Origin: Acanthaster planci
Taxonomy: Eukaryota > Echinodermata > Asteroidea > Valvatida > Acanthasteridae
Reading direction: 5' to 3'
NCBI RefSeq assembly: GCF_001949145.1
Contig: NW_019091379.1
Location: 1,725,893 to 1,789,892, forward strand
Length of the DNA stretch: 64,000 nucleotides
In this document: in pieces, positions 36,510 to 49,269 of the stretch
Numbering within the stretch: position 1 is the stretch's first letter
How the letters are laid out: the number at the start of each line of letters is the position of its first letter
The notes under the pieces: model-generated
The model's database searches: none
Told to the model about the DNA's origin: nothing
Seen by the model: only the letters and a program-made list of their open reading frames with translations
Made by a program: the position numbers and the translations under genes

Positions 36510-38330
36510 GCAGATATTCACACCTTTCACACTGACTGCTGTTTTGCGACCACAAAAACAAGATCATAACTTGCAGCCGCATCGGTACGAACATCAGGTA
36601 CATAACTCAGCATTCATGCATAAATTGTCATGATCAATAACCAGAGTGGTTACTTGTTCTTTCGGCTAGGAGACGTGCACAAGTCTGTTAGATGATAAAT
36701 TAACCGGGAGGCTGGGCACTAGGTTAAGTACACCTTCCATGATGCCATTATTTTCCCCATTTCAAGATAGCCGAATCTTTGATAGTTACCAAAAAGGCCT
36801 GATTTTAGGCCTACTTTTCCATATTTTCATAAAATGTACTAGTGTGAAGGGGTACGTTGAAGATGCACAATTTGCTCCGAAGATTCCTAACCTGTGAGCA
36901 TAATTAGCTTTGTAGTTGCCAGAAATGTCTCCATTTTAATCGACGAAGGCGAGATTCAACCCGGGGGGCAGAAAGTTTAGTAAATGTTATATCTCGCCTT
37001 TTATCTTATCTTTATCTCGACTGAAAAAAAAATTACTTACGGTCTTCGAACCCACTGTCCTTGGTTGACGTTTGGCGCCATCGGTTTGAGGTCTTTTGTA
37101 GTGTTAGGTACTACATTTAAGGTAAATTAAGGTAAAAACTATCATCCTATCATTGTAATTATATCATGCAACATTTTGATGAAATAACTGGTAATTTAGT
37201 TGATCGCCAATTAGCGACACCGAGAAAAACTCATCCATTGTCCGAACCTCGCAGTTTTTAGATGTCATTGAAATGATACAATTTTCCATAACCTATTAGC
37301 TTGTCTTATGACATTTTAAGAAAAAATAGATTGTTCCTTAAATTGAGACCTTCTATTAGATTTGGAAAAGCACAATGCCAACTTTTTCACCTACCGTCTT
37401 TAATTGAATTTGGTGGGTGCAATGAAAACACATCGACGAGAAGAGTCAAGCTTTGAGTGCTCCTGTGTTTATAATGCGTCTGTGCTTTATTTAATATGTT
37501 TTTCAAGTTACGAAACTTTTCCTAATTTATTTTATTGGCCTTCATTATTTCATTCATTTCTGGAAATGAAATGAAAACCGCACTTTCTGAATGCGAGGAA
37601 AGCGCTAAAAGGAAAAGAAAGTAAACAATAGAGAATTCTTGTGATATATTTTGACATACGGCGTTTCGGATCCAATTTAAATATGTTTTAACCATGCACG
37701 CAAAAGCAATCACCGTGTTTCCCAATATGACGAGGAACGGGACGTGGCTGAGGCGATGGGACGGGGCTTGTCCCTTCCCTATGTTGTTGGCTCATAATGT
37801 CAATGAGTAAAAACCCATGAAAATTTATGGCAGTGCACGTGCATGACCGACTCAGGGATATTTTCTGGAGGGGCCGGGCAAAAACATTCATCAACATCAA
37901 ACTGACCTTATTGAGGACGAAAACCTCTACAAACTGACAAACTATTAACGACGGATAGACATTAGTTCAGAGTTATTTTCAAAGCGTTTTTCATCCCATT
38001 TACTCAATTCTTTCAATTTTCCTCGTCTTTCATTCTCTTCTTTATTTTCGATGGGGGGGGGGGAAACAACCCCTTAGCTCTCCTCCAAGACGCCCAGGGC
38101 TTTGTATTTTACAGCTACATTGTTTTTCTGCATTCTTTATCACGTCATTGCATATTACTTGTCCATTGCCTTTCTAAACTGCTTTAAACTCTTGAAACTG
38201 CTGTGAAAAGAAGGGATTTGCGAAACATACAATAAATGCAAGTTCATTTAGTGAACAGCCGTACCTGTAGAGGTGTCATTTCCCTCGATCACTTTTAGAT
38301 AGATTAAAGATGACCCTTATGAATTTCCAG
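36510..38330. other. Intergenic: no feature recognised
   Basis: AT-rich sequence with scattered homopolymer runs. No gene, RNA or clear repeat structure seen. Confidence 0.5.
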
Positions 38331-38340
38331 TGAAAGTGAC

Positions 38341-38608
38341 TATTTGCATTTCCAAGTTTCCAAGACATTACTATCTTAGAAAGATGGAATATACCATGAT
38401 ATTTGGACATGTTTCCAAGATTGGATGCTTGAGAAAAAATTAATGTATTTCCGAAAAATAATATCACGGAAAGACCTGTTTGTAAAGTTGATTATCACGC
38501 GAAACAGAAAGATGTCTTTCCGTAATACAATCTTGGAAAGACGTCTGAAATATCAGGGTATTCCGTCTTTGCGAGATATGTCTTGGGATCGTGGAAACGA
38601 GGATTGAC
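38341..38608. mobile_element. Foldback (MITE-like) element with ~80-bp arms
   Basis: The left arm 38341-38422 and right arm 38528-38608 are imperfect inverted copies. In the right arm the blocks read CAATCTTGGAAA, AAATATCA, GGTATTCC, TCTTT, AGATA and TGTCTTGG. The reverse complement of the left arm gives the same series with a few small gaps. About 105 bp separates the arms. No coding content. Confidence 0.75.
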
Positions 38609-39576
38609 ACGGGGGGCGCTCTTCATTTACGAAAGCCTGGGCGCCCAAACTAAAGGTGAACATGGACACATACAAGCGGGTCATTTTTTTGGTGAAAGCA
38701 AGTTGACCGCAGAAGAAAACAAAGGGCAAAATTATAGATTGTATCTTAAATTTAAAAAAATAAATATCAGAATTGGCAGGGCTCTGTGGATAAGGATTGC
38801 GGCTAATCAAAACGAGGCCTAGGGCACATTAGTAAATGTGAGGCCTATCGAGCTTGGACCTTTAGGGAGAAAGCAAATGCGGCAAAACATTTTGGGTCGT
38901 TACTGCACCCAAACAGTTCACCGCAGACACATCCCGTGCGCACAAGAAAGTGCTGATGGCCACAGTTGTTTATCCACCTGAGCTTAAGTACGCCCTCACA
39001 AGGCAAAGATGAGACAGGCTGGTAGGAAGTTTTCATCCGGGCTCGTGCGCACATGAGAAGACCGTACATTTTATTTTATTTTTCGTTTAAAGTTTCGAAT
39101 ATTTTTTCCGCCAAACTTGTGATTTTTGCAGTGGCAAAGTGACAGAAGAATAAAAGTCAGAGGAAAATTTATAAAAATCTAATAAACTAAGCCTGAAAAT
39201 GTAGGTTTCTCCACTTTTTTCTCGAACCTGTGGCCATTGGGGTTGTTGATTTGCCGACGGAGACAGAGCCTTGCTGACCTCGATTCGGAGGCATAGATAC
39301 AGTTTTCTTACTCCATTCTAACCACAGCATTCCTCCTTGAAAATAAAGATAGCAGATCAGTTATCTTGAGAAAAAAATTAACAAGAGCACGATCTAATGA
39401 ACACTGAATACCAGGTAGGAATTCAACTCGCCCCTTTGACATACGGTTAGTGTTTGCTTTTTATTCGATAGGAAAAACGGTCTGTTTTAAGTGTTCTCAA
39501 ATTATCGAGGTCTAGCCTTAACGTTACGTTAATTTAAAACTTCGCGTCTCTCAAAGAGTTGTCTAATGTCGTTACA

Positions 39577-40592
39577 CAGAGTGTCCCAGAAAAAAGCAAA
39601 CCCTGAGAAAAGGGGCTAATATGCCCAAACCATGAGATATGATTATAATGTATAAGGATCTCGGAAAAGTAAAAGCAGTATTCTTTCTAATGATACCTTG
39701 ATGGTGTCTCTCCTGTCATGCATGACTGAACGCCACTGTCTTGAAAATGGGGCATCCGAACTCAGTTGTAACACTTTGGATAAACCAGTGAATGAGGTTG
39801 TCCTCTGTCATGCTTGTCCTGGTTGAAAGTGACAACAAAAGATCATGTTAATAAGGGAAGATTGCCTTTTTTCACTTTCAAGTTATGCAATAATCTGGTT
39901 TAAATGTGTTGACTTGCCCCGAGGTAGGCCAGTGCAGTGTTGAAAAGTGTTCAAAGCAGGGCAGCAAGTCTGCAACATGGTGCAACTTACCAAAGAGCGT
40001 TTGTCGTGACGAAATTTCTTGAAAACAAGAGCTTTCAAGCCACCCAAGCTGCAATCAGGGAAGCCTTCCCTGATAGGGATCCACCGGCAAAGTCGACCTC
40101 GTGGGAAAAGTGTGCGCAAATACGGAGAACATGGGACAAGCCTTAATTTGAATAAGGGTCATTCGGGAAGGAGGCGCACAGAGCAAACTCCTGAAAACGT
40201 TGCTGCAATTCGGCAACAACTTGTCGAACAGCCAAGGGGACTAACCAGTTGCAGGAGGAATGAACTTGGACACGCGGAAGGTGTTGGTGCATAATTAACT
40301 GTGAATTATGTAATGTGTAAATAATCGGTGGTCCCTGATATCTTATAAAGGACAAGCATGACAGAGGACAACCTCATTCACTGGTTTATCCAAAGTGTTA
40401 CAACTGAGTTCGGATGCCCCAGTTTCAAGACAATGGTGTTCAGCCATGCATGACAGGAGGGATACCATCAAGGTATCATTAGAAAGAATACTGCTTCTAC
40501 TTTTCCGAAATCCTTATAAATTATAATCATATCTCATGGTTTGGGCATATTAACCCCTTTCCGCAGGATTGGGTTTTTTCTGGGACACCCTG
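39577..40592. mobile_element. Mariner-like deletion derivative with ~245-bp terminal inverted repeats
   Basis: The ends CAGAGTGTCCCAGAAAAAA and its right-hand counterpart CAGGGTGTCCCAGAAAAAA (minus strand) start inverted repeats that run to about 39833 and from about 40350 with only scattered mismatches. CA precedes the left end and TA follows the right end, consistent with a decayed TA target duplication. The ~515-bp interior keeps only the N-terminal part of a transposase. The total is 1016 bp. Confidence 0.85.
39976..40265 (+). pseudogene. Transposase N-terminal helix-turn-helix remnant (Tc1/mariner-like)
   Basis: From ATG at 39976 the translation reads MVQLTKEQRAFVVTKFLENK, FQATQAAIREAFPDRDPP and, after a frameshift, NLNKGHSGRRRTEQTPENVA and IRQQLVEQPRGL. 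This matches the DNA-binding helix-turn-helix region seen at the start of many invertebrate mariner-like proteins (GHSGRRRT-x-RT-x-ENV). The DDE catalytic domain is absent, so movement would need an enzyme supplied in trans. Confidence 0.8.
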
Positions 40593-40686
40593 TATTCACT
40601 TGGCTGATTTCTGGCAGACACAATAGGGGGCGCTATTTGGTTTGATCACCTCAGGACGTTAGTACTGAGAAAACAGTATTAATTAA

Positions 40687-40756
40687 TATACGTCGGTGTA
40701 AGGGCAAAACCCGTAATTAAAACTGACATCTCCCCCACGCAATGTACATCTTGAAA
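40687..40756. repeat. Single-arm relative of the 27.1-kb foldback element
   Basis: It contains GTGTAAGGGCAAAACCC, then AATTAA, ACATCTCCCCCACGCAA and TACATCTTGAAAA. The same series is read on the minus strand through the left half of the element at 27.1 kb, so this is one half of that palindrome. Confidence 0.7.
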
Positions 40757-41410
40757 AGTGTAGCCTTTTCTTTTGCTACGTTACAAGCGAATTCTAATGT
40801 GGGCGTGATATATGGGGGTCAGAGGTCATTCCCCCTCCCTTTGAGAACTTTCGTCCAAAGCTTAGACGCACCCCAAATAGCGTAAACCATGTATAAACAA
40901 ATAAATCAAAATGGCTTCGCCAACGACAACAATTATGGTAGTACATTCCTCCAATAATGGAGGTAGAATCATGGAGGTAGAATCACATTTACCTCCATGA
41001 TTCCTCCCTGTAAACAAACATTTCTCGAACCCCCCCCCCAGTGTAAACGAAATCTCATGCAAGTATTAAAAGACACAAAAAATACTTCTGATAAATACAA
41101 AATGAAAATGCCCTCAAATAAAATGTGTTTTATGAAGCAAAGGTTAGTGCCAACCAAGGGTGAACTTTAAAACTTTGGCAGCTCAAACAAATGGCCGTCA
41201 ATGTTTGTAAACAAAAGAAAGTTCACAGATCTTTCGTTTACAAATATTGACACTTTTTGAGTTGGTTATTCTTTTGGTTCTGTTCTCACGGCCAGACATA
41301 GTTTTCGTAGGTCGACAAAAACTACGCTTGTGACGTAGTAAATGAAAGGGTCTGTCGAACAGAACATCATAATTTACCTCCTCCAGGTATGGAATATTGT
41401 ATACATTATC

Positions 41411-41632
41411 CAGGGGCGGATCCGGGAATGTTTCGGGGGGGTCAGGCAGGAGATCTTTTTAATGTCTCATATTTGCGGACAAGCAGAGACGATAATGAAA
41501 CATTACACATGACTTACATTCTTTACAGTGGTTCTGGTGCACTAACCTCAGTTATGTTTTATTATTTTCCCCTTTTCATTTTTTGTCTCAGAGCGGGGAT
41601 GTACCCCAAGCCCCCTCCCCCATCCGCGCCCG
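41411..41632. mobile_element. 222-bp MITE, CAGGGGCGGATCC family
   Basis: The left end CAGGGGCGGATCCGGG is followed by a G run. The right end, a C run then CATCCGCGCCCG, is a diverged inverted copy. TTATC flanks both sides (41406-41410 and 41633-41637). No coding capacity. Confidence 0.7.
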
Positions 41633-41639
41633 TTATCTA

Positions 41640-43270
41640 GATTGTGGGAATGCAGATCTCTACACTTTTCCCATTTGCATCATAATACTTCGAAACAAAA
41701 GTTCCTTCACATTTCGGGATTAGCGTTCTGTTGGACAATGATCCCCAATTTCACACGACTTAATCCAGATTGCTCAAAAATTAAACTCCTGAGTGCGTGC
41801 GCGCTGCATCTAAAAATAGCATAACCTTGGTATTACCTAATTCCCTATTTTCGTGGACGACGGCTACTTGCGGTCGCGTATGAAATACGGAAGGGGACCA
41901 GACTACTGTACGTCCAGCCAATCCCAACTCACCATCCGACATCAAAGAGCCCGTTTTGACCCACAAGGTGATTCTAATTGCGCTTTATTTCTACTTCTCG
42001 TCATTTCTGGTGAGCGTTATAGAATTGCAGTTTTGAAAACGCACCAATGACTATTCACCAACACTAAACCTTTTACGTACAGGAAACTGCAACTTTAATT
42101 TGTTAATGCACATATCAGTTTCTATACCCCTCCCCCATAAACATACAAACAAACGCATAAACAAACAAACACCCCAACAACCCTTGGGCAATTGTTTTGT
42201 TCTATATTGCATAAATAATTATATTTTGGGAGAATCGAATTGACAGGAAGGCAGGGTAAATTAAAACAACTAAATCAGACAGAGAGATCCCAGTGTGCGG
42301 TTCAAGCACAAACTTTGGGGGAAAAAAGAACGTTTGGATGAAATCGACCCCCCCCCAAATTAAAAGATAATGAAATCCTAGTGGTCCCTTTCCAGTTATA
42401 ATTGGTAATCGAAAACATCTTTCGAACTGAGCGATCTTTATACCCTTGACCCCTCAGACCTGAAACCACGCAAAACCAGTAAGCATTCATCTGCACAATA
42501 GTTACACCAATTCATATACTAACCAATTACATATGCACTGTACCTCATACAAGACAAACATCTTGTTTAAAATCTCATTAAAACACACGTCAAAATTTAA
42601 ACAAATACTCTCTCTTTCACTCCATAATTCTGAACAATGTTTTATCCTGTAAAACTGAAAGAACTTGGTAGCCTAATTTTCCAGCCCAATTAATTCATTT
42701 AATTATGTTAACCTGGGGCTAGAATGGCAAAAGCTGGTAAGCACATGAAGTTGTAAGAGAGCACAGGAGCATAAGACAAGTAGCCAGCCCAAAAATATTG
42801 TGTCTTGTTCAGTACAGGTATGTTCATCTATGACTGGTTCTCAATAAAATGTTGCTTGACATGTAAGCCAGCTCGGCAGTAGTCACTTGTAAGCACCATT
42901 ATTTTGCAGGGCCTTCAAACAAAACTGCACTCAAATGTTACTATAGAAATGGTGTCAATAACAGCCCAGTACTCTAAATATTGTGCAATTACAGCAGAAA
43001 TCACCGGTGTGAGTTGGTTTGTAAAACACAAACAAACCGAGGCGGCTAGCATGGCTGGACAAAATTTTGGACCACAGCAGGTAAAGTGCCTGCTTGAGAG
43101 ACACCAGCAGGGACTTACGACAGGGAATCTTGGACTATGGCGGCAAATAATGTCAGACATATCAGACCGTACACTTTGGAGATTTACATGTCCAAAATAC
43201 TATCTGGAAGTAATGCAAAATATTTAAGAACCAAGGACTGCAGCAGCTAGCCATCTGTATGTATCTTAAA
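41640..43270. other. Intergenic: no gene recognised
   Basis: The longest frame (42904-43227, 107 codons) shows no known domain. Confidence 0.5.
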
Positions 43271-43276
43271 AGCTTT

Positions 43277-43592
43277 GCCTTTAACCCTAACCGCCAAGCA
43301 TATTGTTTGGCTTACACTACACAGTACTACAAAATACTAAGTAATAGTCTGAGCCTGAAGGACCTAGCGCTACAGATTACTACTTCTGGCTAGGTTACTT
43401 CCATTGTTATTCGTACAGAGAACAATAAAGCCATGCATTCATAGTGCCACAGCACTGTATGGTATATTGTCCTATATTGTATCTCATGGCTTCACAGAAC
43501 AATAAAGTCATGTCCTCTTACAAGCGACAGCACTCAGTACTACATTTTACTACAAGTAGTAATTTGTAGTATTATGTAGGGTTAGGGTTAAG
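43277..43592. repeat. Imperfect inverted-repeat element with TTAACCCTAACC ends
   Basis: The left end TTAACCCTAACC and the right end GGGTTAGGGTTAA are inverted. Inward of these, both sides carry CAGTACTAC and ACTACAAA/TAGTAATTTGTAGTA-type blocks in opposite orientation. Arms are gapped and diverged. The CCCTAA words are terminal, not a telomere array. Confidence 0.5.
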
Positions 43593-44454
43593 GACTAATG
43601 TCTCAGAGCAAAGGGGTGTAGAGGAACCAAGCGTGACGTCCTTGTGAACCAGGAAGTGCAGTGCCAACAAAAGGAGTACAAACGTGTGTTGTTTCACGCT
43701 CTGGTTCTCGCGCCAATTTCTTTTACACTCATAACTGTGCGCATGATGTATTGACATCTGCCGTGTCTCAGACCTGTGACTGCTGGGAACATTACACTGG
43801 CCGTCCTCAACGTGGAAACGCACTGTTGCCAAAGGGAACAGATGGGGCTCTGTTCAAAGTCTCGATCTGCAAGTATATAGGCAGGGCTGCCAGTGTTGAG
43901 TAAGATTTGAGAAGACAGAACATGTATGCGTAGTCATACCACAGAGAGCTTGTTTCAGACAGTACAACAAAAGTCAATCAAATCGTTCCCCTTTACCAGA
44001 AGTGAGCTTTTAGACCATGGAATGTTAAGACAGGACATGGAATTACTTTACAAATTTAAATTTGTACATCCTTAATTTTTTCTGCACGAGAGATCCCCTA
44101 TCGGATATAAGAAAGTAAGAATAATTCAAAAAAGTACAAGTCTTAGGAGCAATGCTCGAAAGTAGGCAGCCCTGTACATGTATACATGAAGGAGTGACCA
44201 CACTATCTCGGGAGTCCGAAATAACCCACTCCATATTGAATACTGCTTATACATGTATGTGTGATTACAAGAAGACCTGTCATGTTTTGCGTGTTTGAAT
44301 ATATCCCTTGCTTAAACATGTTAAATGGAACACACTCTGAATTAAAAAAAAAAAATTAAGAAAAATCTGAAACTAGACCACAGAATTACAGAAAGCTTTA
44401 AGAAAGTTAGAAGGTATGAATCACCACTAACTGCCTGGGCCTTTTTGGTTAGGA

Positions 44455-44577
44455 AACACCCTCAATCCTTCAAAATCCTCCATTTACAACAACCTCAAAA
44501 TTGCATGCACCCTCAAACTTCTAAAATCCTTCAAAACAGCCCAGCGGATTTTGGAGGACTGAGGATGGCTAGGGTTC
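44455..44577. repeat. Diverged foldback related to the 59.4-kb palindrome
   Basis: CCCTCAATCCTTCAAAATCC at the left and GATTTTGGAGGACTGAGGAT then AGGGTT at the right form a loose inverted repeat with internal copies of CCTTCAAAA-type words. The outer words resemble the arms at 59390-59444. Confidence 0.4.
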
Positions 44578-45635
44578 CCAGGTCGGAAACTGGTCTGGAA
44601 TAATCTCCACTGCAAGGTGCGGTTCAGTTGCAACACACTTTTCCACTTCAGATGCTGCACAGGCAGTAGTGCAGTGCATTGCAGTAATCACACAGTTCAG
44701 TTCAGTTCAGTTGGTTTTGAGGAACCGAGGGATATTTGTTTGTTCTGCCACCACAAAACTCAACCTGCACCAATACTAGGTGGGTATTAAGTCTGATGAC
44801 AGCTGATAAGACTATCTATTGCAGGTGCAACTAGCAAGTTCTTGGCTTGGTTTTTCGGTTTTCACAGCATACGGTGGGCTGACCATGTACACTGTACATG
44901 TATATATCCTTAAAGCATCCATACATGCTGGCCTTGCGAGATACTGGTGCAGAATTTATCCCGATAATGATGCTTAGCTTAAACAGCAATACACCACAAA
45001 GACTATACTCATGATTTGGCAGCAAGATCTGTAAACACACGTTGACAGACGATGTTATAAAGCACTGATTCTTTGAATGATTTCTTCACGAGGGCTGAAG
45101 GTAGAGCTGGATCCTGGGGGATGTCATCTGGTTTTCTTCTCCAGTTTCCGCATCTTTTTCTCTTTCCGGGCCTTCTCGCGTCCTCGAACACTGGATGCAA
45201 GTTTGTAGACTACAAATCCTGTGGGGGGGGAAATGAACATACAAGTATAAGTAAATAAACAATAAATGCGCGAATCCGTGAAACGTGTCAGAAAGTGATT
45301 TTTCAGATGAAAATAGGGCAAGAGTTCCATATCAATCCATCATGTACTCAACACCAAACATCTTTATTGAGACATTCAACCTCACCTTGTATTTTTATTG
45401 AAGACGAGTCCATTTGGCTTGGGAAAAAAACGAAGTTGTCTGACACACTAAGGAAAGTTTTTTGAAATAATTCAAACACTTCTTGGTTTTTGCGAAACTC
45501 AAGAATGGTGGTAGCCAGAAAGGGAACTCTTTCCCCATTAAGTAATTTAAATGTATGACAAGACGTAGTAACATGTGATGTAGTGCGGTAAGGTCTGTGT
45601 CCATGTTTTTGTCTGCCAAAATTTATATTTCAAAT

Positions 45636-46453
45636 TGGGATCATGCGATATAGATTTAAAAACCGTCCGACGTTTTAATCGGAACATCGGCCGATGTCCA
45701 ATCCGATCTTTTTGCCAACAATAACTGAAAACGCAACCTTAACAGGATGCCTATACTGTCACTGAGTTGAGAGAATTGTGTACATCACATCGCCGCTTGC
45801 ACGATACCGACAGTGCTCCGCTGTATTCAAACCCCATGCACGCAGTGCATACATGCAGAATAGTCACACAGCACCTCGGGCTGAATCACTGCTAGCCTTT
45901 AGTCAAGGCGCGCAGGGCACTGGTGCACTATGCTCGGCTTCGCCATTTGCGTTGGTGTCTTTGTCATGCCAACGGCAGAGGTGCGTGTCGTATGTCCAGG
46001 TAGCCATGCACGCCTTGAATAAAGGCTAAATTGCGGGCTTCCTTCAGACTGATCACATAGCACCTCGTGGTGCTACACGTGGTGTAGCTCCCTGGCTCTT
46101 TTCATGATGGTCAATGGAAATGGTAAACATGTACACTGACTGCTCCTTGGATCCACAGCCCATCGTGCAAATGTAGTTTTCGGGGATACTTTACTTTGAG
46201 TTTAACCATGGTATAACCATAGGGTATAACTGTTCATTTATCTCACCAAATGAAAAAACCCACCGTTTTATTCGTACTCAAATACGAGATTTATGTTTGC
46301 CAAAACTGAGTGCAGAGTTTGTTTCTTTCTTCAATTTAACATTGGTACTTGTATCGGCAAGGAAGGTTAAATTTTGCTGATCAGATGTTTTACCGATGTT
46401 GCCAAACATTGGCCTGATCCTATGTCAAATCCGATCATCAGCTGATCCCTAAT
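45636..46453. mobile_element. Possible DNA-transposon remnant with GGGATCA ends and CGGCCGATG-type arms
   Basis: The left side has GGGATCATG, AATCGGAACATCGGCCGATG and CCAATCCGATC. The right side has CCGATGTTGCCAAACATTGG, CAAATCCGATC and CAGCTGATCCC. The tips are short inverted repeats and the subterminal ATCGG/CCGAT words are shared. Interior unrecognised. Boundaries and class are uncertain. Confidence 0.4.
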
Positions 46454-47753
46454 TTTAAACAATAATACTGGGGCCTAATAATATGTAAATATTTTTAAAT
46501 TTCAAGCACTGCAGAGACGAACAAACAAGAACATTGATTCTGGATAGGCCAACATGTATCAGTGTTACTGGCAGATCTACAGAAGAAATGTAGCTTATGA
46601 GTTCATTCCAACTTACAAGAAACGAGGAGGCTAACAAAATAACCCTACTGCCGGTACACGTAGGCCGAGGCCTACACCGGCTGTATACGGCCGGCCATCT
46701 GCCATCTGGAAAGGGCACGCAACTTACCAATAAGCGACACTATAATAATTGCCGGTATAATAAAAACACGGTTGTCGAAGCCTTCCTGGACTGGTGAATT
46801 TGGATCTTTGAATTCAACCATGGTGCCCAGATAAATACATGGAAGCTAGAAGATAACTGGGGAGTTTTTAGGTGTATTATACTAGCCCAGCCGCATGTAC
46901 ATTTACATGTATGCTGATGCTCGCCTGTTGAACGTTGAGCGAGCTGCTGAGACATAGTACATTTGACCTGCTGATCTAGGGTAAGTACACGTGTTAGCTG
47001 AGGTTGGAACCAGTGAATATGAGCCATTCAACAACACCAAAGTTTATACAACTGGATACCAGCTTGTATTGTGAGTCTATTTTTGGGCACGGCATGTGCT
47101 AATGCAGCCATTTAGTGCCGGAGCGCAGAGAAAACTTGCTATAATTAGACTTCTCATAAAAGAACACAAAGTTACATGCTGGTTTCAGCTAAATCCAAGT
47201 CGCAATATATTGACGGTCTCAAGGGGGGGCTGGACACTTCGAATGGGGGGGATTTGTCAAAGCCTTTAGAAATTTCGAGTGTCATTGCCGCTAATCAATG
47301 TTACAATGTCATGTAAACGACTCAAAGTAATTTCAATGAAGTGATAATAGATTAATTGTTCCAGAATTATTTTGTTCCAGCTCCCGTCACACTGCAGTGG
47401 AATATCCAGTGTCCACCATATTTCATATTTCTTTTTAGGAATGAAAGCACTAACACTTCTGAAACGGTACTACCATCACCTTTCGTTATGGCATGGCGAT
47501 GGCCCTCCCTAGTGCACTAGAAGTCATGGTTCGAATTCCACCTAAGCAAGTTTGGGATTTTTTCAACTTTTTGACCACACCATGGAGGAAGGAGGGGCCA
47601 TGACCACACTGAGAACGCATTTTAAATAAATACACCAGTGTAAGGGTAAAAACTTGTGTATACAAAAATTAGCAACCTCAACGCAAAGCAAAAATGTCGC
47701 CTCTCTAATTATGCAGTGGCCAGTGCGTTCTGCGTGAAAGACCCACTGTGCCT

Positions 47754-47775
47754 TGGCCGGCCGGCCGGCCGGCCG
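47754..47775. repeat. (GGCC)n short tandem repeat
   Basis: Five consecutive GGCC units, a GC-only palindromic tract within AT-rich DNA. Confidence 0.9.
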
Positions 47776-48374
47776 GATGCTTTTAGAGAAGTGCGCCACA
47801 CAGCGACAACAGCATGCCAAACCTTGCACTGCTTTTGTACGTACGTGTGCGTGTAGACTAGACTGCACTGTATTGCAGAGCCCACCCCTTGACCTTCTCC
47901 TCGCACTACTTCCTTCACTCTTTGCCTCTACAGAGGATCTAACATGGTAAGGTACCTATTTTGACCGTAATTAAAGGATGTTTGTGACAAAATACTTGAC
48001 TAGTACTAGCGCTGCCTGCCATGCCTTCTACCCATGGCCACTGGACTGAACTTGATGATGATGAATGCAAGGAGGTAGAAATACATGTAGAATGTATGTT
48101 GAATGTATGCCACCATGGCCACGCTGTCTGTGAAGTGTTTGTCATTAGGCCTATTATTACTTAGTATTATCACATTATTCTACTGGGTCTGGGCCTAAAC
48201 TGCTAGTAAATGAATTATTATGCTGCGTTGATAGGCGTAATCATCACGTTCAGCATGTTCAGGCCATTTGAGAATGCTGTACAAAGTGGCTACGGTATCC
48301 GTTAACCGCAATGCAACTTCCAATACGGCAGTACACACTTATCATTGCCAGTGTAAGTTTTTGGTGTTGCGATA

Positions 48375-49260
48375 AGCCCAGGTTGGACATTGCCTTCATT
48401 GCGCTATGACTGACGTCCAGGGTATAAAAGTCCTCCTACAATGTGAAATTTTTTTCAACGATTTTTCTCACATTTTTACCTGGCTAAGACAGCTCAAATG
48501 TCGTTCACAGGTGCCTTGTATCCTGATTCCATAAATACTGTGTTGAAATTACTAAATACGCCCGTGAACAACGCATTTTGCAGAAAATTCTGCGAAACTC
48601 TATGCTTTCCGTCGCGATTCGTGAACGACCTACATTCGCCTGGTAGTACGCATTTATGCCAGTGTTCTCCATGGGCTGTTTTAGCAGGGCGGACCACCCT
48701 GCCAAAATTTTCGGCCGAGGAGAACACTGATTTACGCATGTGCAAAATGACCTCCAAGCTTGGCCCACATTTTGTCAGTTAGGCCTATGTTGTCTAGAGC
48801 TAGGGCTAGATCTTCGCTCTGTTGAAAATGCGTGGAGATGCGCAGACAAGAAACCTAACCATATCTTTGGAAGCACGTTTGGACACGGCCTTATATGCAA
48901 CTTCTTCATGCCCAAGGCTCTTCCATGCATACATTAGGGGCAGTCAGTTACTATGCATTTCATGCATGTGCGAGTACGCATGCTAGTCGAAAGTACATGT
49001 ACATCGTTAACAAATTGCGATGGAAAGCGTGGAGTTTCTCAAAGTTTCCTACAAAATACATTGTCTGCGGGCGTATTTAGTAATTTCAACTCAGCATTTA
49101 TGGAATTCGGGATACAAGGCACCTGTAAATGACATTTTGAGCTGTCTTCGTCAGGTAAAAATGTGAGAAAAAAAGTTCAAAAAAAGTTTTGCATTGTAGG
49201 AGGACTTTTATACCCTGGACGTTAGTCGAAATGCAACGTAGACAACGTCCAACCTGGGCT
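48375..49260. mobile_element. 886-bp long-TIR element
   Basis: The left 48375-48565 and right 49066-49260 are inverted copies with scattered differences. Both start AGCCCAGGTTGGAC at the tip. They share GTCCAGGGTATAAAAGTCCT, CTCACATTTTTACCTG, ACAGGTGCCTTGTATCC and TTGAAATTACTAAATACGCC. The ~500-bp interior has no transposase. It contains a 70-bp nested element, listed separately. Target duplication not clear. Confidence 0.82.
48660..48729. mobile_element. 70-bp hAT-like mini-element nested in the long-TIR element
   Basis: The ends CAGTGTTCTCC and GGAGAACACTG are perfect 11-bp inverted repeats. The flanking octamers ATTTATGC (48652-48659) and ATTTACGC (48730-48737) match at 7 of 8 positions, as expected for a hAT-type 8-bp target duplication. 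The interior CAGGGCGGACCACCCTG is itself nearly palindromic. Confidence 0.8.
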
Positions 49261-49269
49261 AGTGTTACG

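Noticed and set aside
43277-43592. Telomere-like CCCTAA words
   Set aside because: Only one or two units at each end of an inverted repeat; not a telomeric or interstitial array.
47455-47535. Possible tRNA or tRNA-derived SINE because of GGTTCGAATTCC
   Set aside because: Only a B-box-like word is present; no cloverleaf stems or convincing A box could be formed.
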